Shown here one piece after another: positions 63,579-64,000 of a DNA stretch of 64,000 bases (the first letter of the stretch is position 1; each line of letters begins with the position of its first letter). The position numbers were made by a program, and so were the translations under genes. The notes under the pieces were generated by a model. That model had not been told where the DNA came from, ran no database searches, and saw only the letters and a list, made by a program, of their open reading frames with translations. The DNA comes from Aestuariimicrobium soli (lineage in GTDB: Bacteria > Actinomycetota > Actinomycetes > Propionibacteriales > Propionibacteriaceae): the NCBI RefSeq assembly GCF_051192575.1, contig NZ_JBPJSQ010000011.1, positions 124,001-188,000 on the forward strand, in the 5' to 3' direction.

Positions 63579-64000
63579 TCACAGGTCGCGGGCGAACAGG
63601 GCGTAGTGGTTGCAGGCCGTGATCAGCGACTTGGCGTAGATCGCCGTCGGGTTGTGTTCCGCGCTCAACGACCCCACCAGCCCCGCCCCACGGGCCAGGG
63701 TCTCCTGGGCGAGCTCCATGATCAGCGCCGCCCCGAGCCCGGGAACGGTGACGCCGGTCCAGGCCGACACATACCGCTCGGCCCGCAGCCGTCGGGGGGC
63801 GAATCGTCCGCGCAGCGCGCGCCCCAGCCGCAGCGCCGTCGGCCCCGACGAGGGGTGCAGCCCCAGCCCATGGTCGGGCAGCGCCACCTCGAAACCCTCG
63901 GTGACCCCGTCGCGTACCGCGAACCACACCATGCTCGGGTCGGCCACCAGCCTCAACCCATCGAAGGCCACCCCAAATCCGCGCCGTGACAACGGACGAT
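63579..64000 (-). CDS. Unknown protein, 5' end beyond the window
   Basis: The last ~140 residues of a minus-strand gene that enters from the right edge; no stop or convincing start occurs before 64000 (a TTG at 63992 is unlikely to be the start). The end (LGAALIMELAQETLARGAG, then SLSAEHNPTAIYAKSL, YALFARD) loosely resembles the acetyl-CoA-binding helix and final strands of GNAT acetyltransferases, but this is weak and I do not assign a function. An in-frame GGA-CGA Gly-Arg pair lies at 63804-63809. Confidence 0.6.
   Translation of the reverse strand, partial: RPLSRRGFGVAFDGLRLVADPSMVWFAVRDGVTEGFEVALPDHGLGLHPSSGPTALRLGRALRGRFAPRRLRAERYVSAWTGVTVPGLGAALIMELAQETLARGAGLVGSLSAEHNPTAIYAKSLITACNHYALFARDL

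Noticed and set aside
1..64000. tRNA, rRNA or other structured RNA genes
   Set aside because: I read all intergenic gaps; none contains a tRNA-like TTC-containing arm with CCA-compatible stem or another recognisable RNA. A covariance-model search would be decisive.

Overview
The window is a compact, very GC-rich segment of an actinobacterial chromosome. The protein families point this way: WhiB, TIGR03089, DUF3039, DUF3499, DUF5719, DUF2017, an HNH/DUF222 nuclease, an acyl-CoA carboxylase epsilon subunit, and the manC-whiB-manB block. Propionibacteriales or a related order is plausible, but I cannot fix the family. There is no rRNA, tRNA, CRISPR array, insertion sequence or prophage that I can support. 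No gene-free stretch exceeds 300 bases; the longest are about 200-225 bases, at 1732-1956, 2827-3033, 9971-10185 and 21604-21807.

Layout. 1-2826: an ABC permease cut by the left edge, an SDR oxidoreductase, and an AbiEi-like/DUF559 nuclease gene flanked by copies of a short inverted repeat. 3034-4581: a lipoprotein and a DUF808 membrane protein. 4589-11115: cell-wall recycling, with an AmiE-like serine amidase, NagZ, AnmK and MurQ plus an MFS transporter. 11101-14623: Maf, acyl-CoA carboxylase epsilon and an unusually short carboxyltransferase, facing biotin ligase across 19 bases, then a PH-domain protein. 14682-16383: purK-purE. 16374-20348: beta-galactosidase with a PfkB-type sugar kinase. 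20392-36286: a cell-surface glycan locus with two LCP proteins, two GT2 glycosyltransferases, GDP-mannose enzymes (ManC, ManB), WhiB, DUF5719, DUF3499, Trm112 and a SIS protein, ending with AroQ and DUF3039. 36331-43499: an MFS transporter, then a four-base-overlapping operon of a GGDEF-EAL protein, a processive GT2 synthase and a small membrane protein, then a Ser/Thr kinase. 43662-49171: RDD protein, MalQ, an aminotransferase and an MFS transporter. 49175-51771: HNH nuclease and EcsC-like protein. 51803-54550: nitrilase-family hydrolase, PncA and PncB (NAD salvage). 54608-57931: ClpS, DUF2017, MurI, a 39-residue Cys-rich protein, Rph, RdgB. 57935-61218: ThyA, a DHFR-acetyltransferase fusion, DinB. 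61229-64000: an orphan HEAT/LRR protein, a lactonase-like protein and a partial gene.

Two window-wide patterns stand out. First, most genes without a Shine-Dalgarno sequence have a TANNNT-like -10 element exactly 6-8 bases before the start codon, the signature of leaderless transcription; in three cases the upstream gene's TAG stop codon forms the first three bases of that -10. Second, the hexamer GGACGA (TCGTCC on the other strand) is strongly over-used inside genes on both strands and in both reading senses. It replaces the normally C- or G-ending codons at Gly-Arg and Arg-Pro pairs, which suggests selection on the DNA word itself. Other unusual points are the DHFR-GNAT fusion, the c-di-GMP/exopolysaccharide operon, the repeat-flanked DUF559 gene, the interlocked promoters between the carboxylase and biotin ligase genes, and the HEAT/LRR protein that looks like a sensor module without its NTPase.
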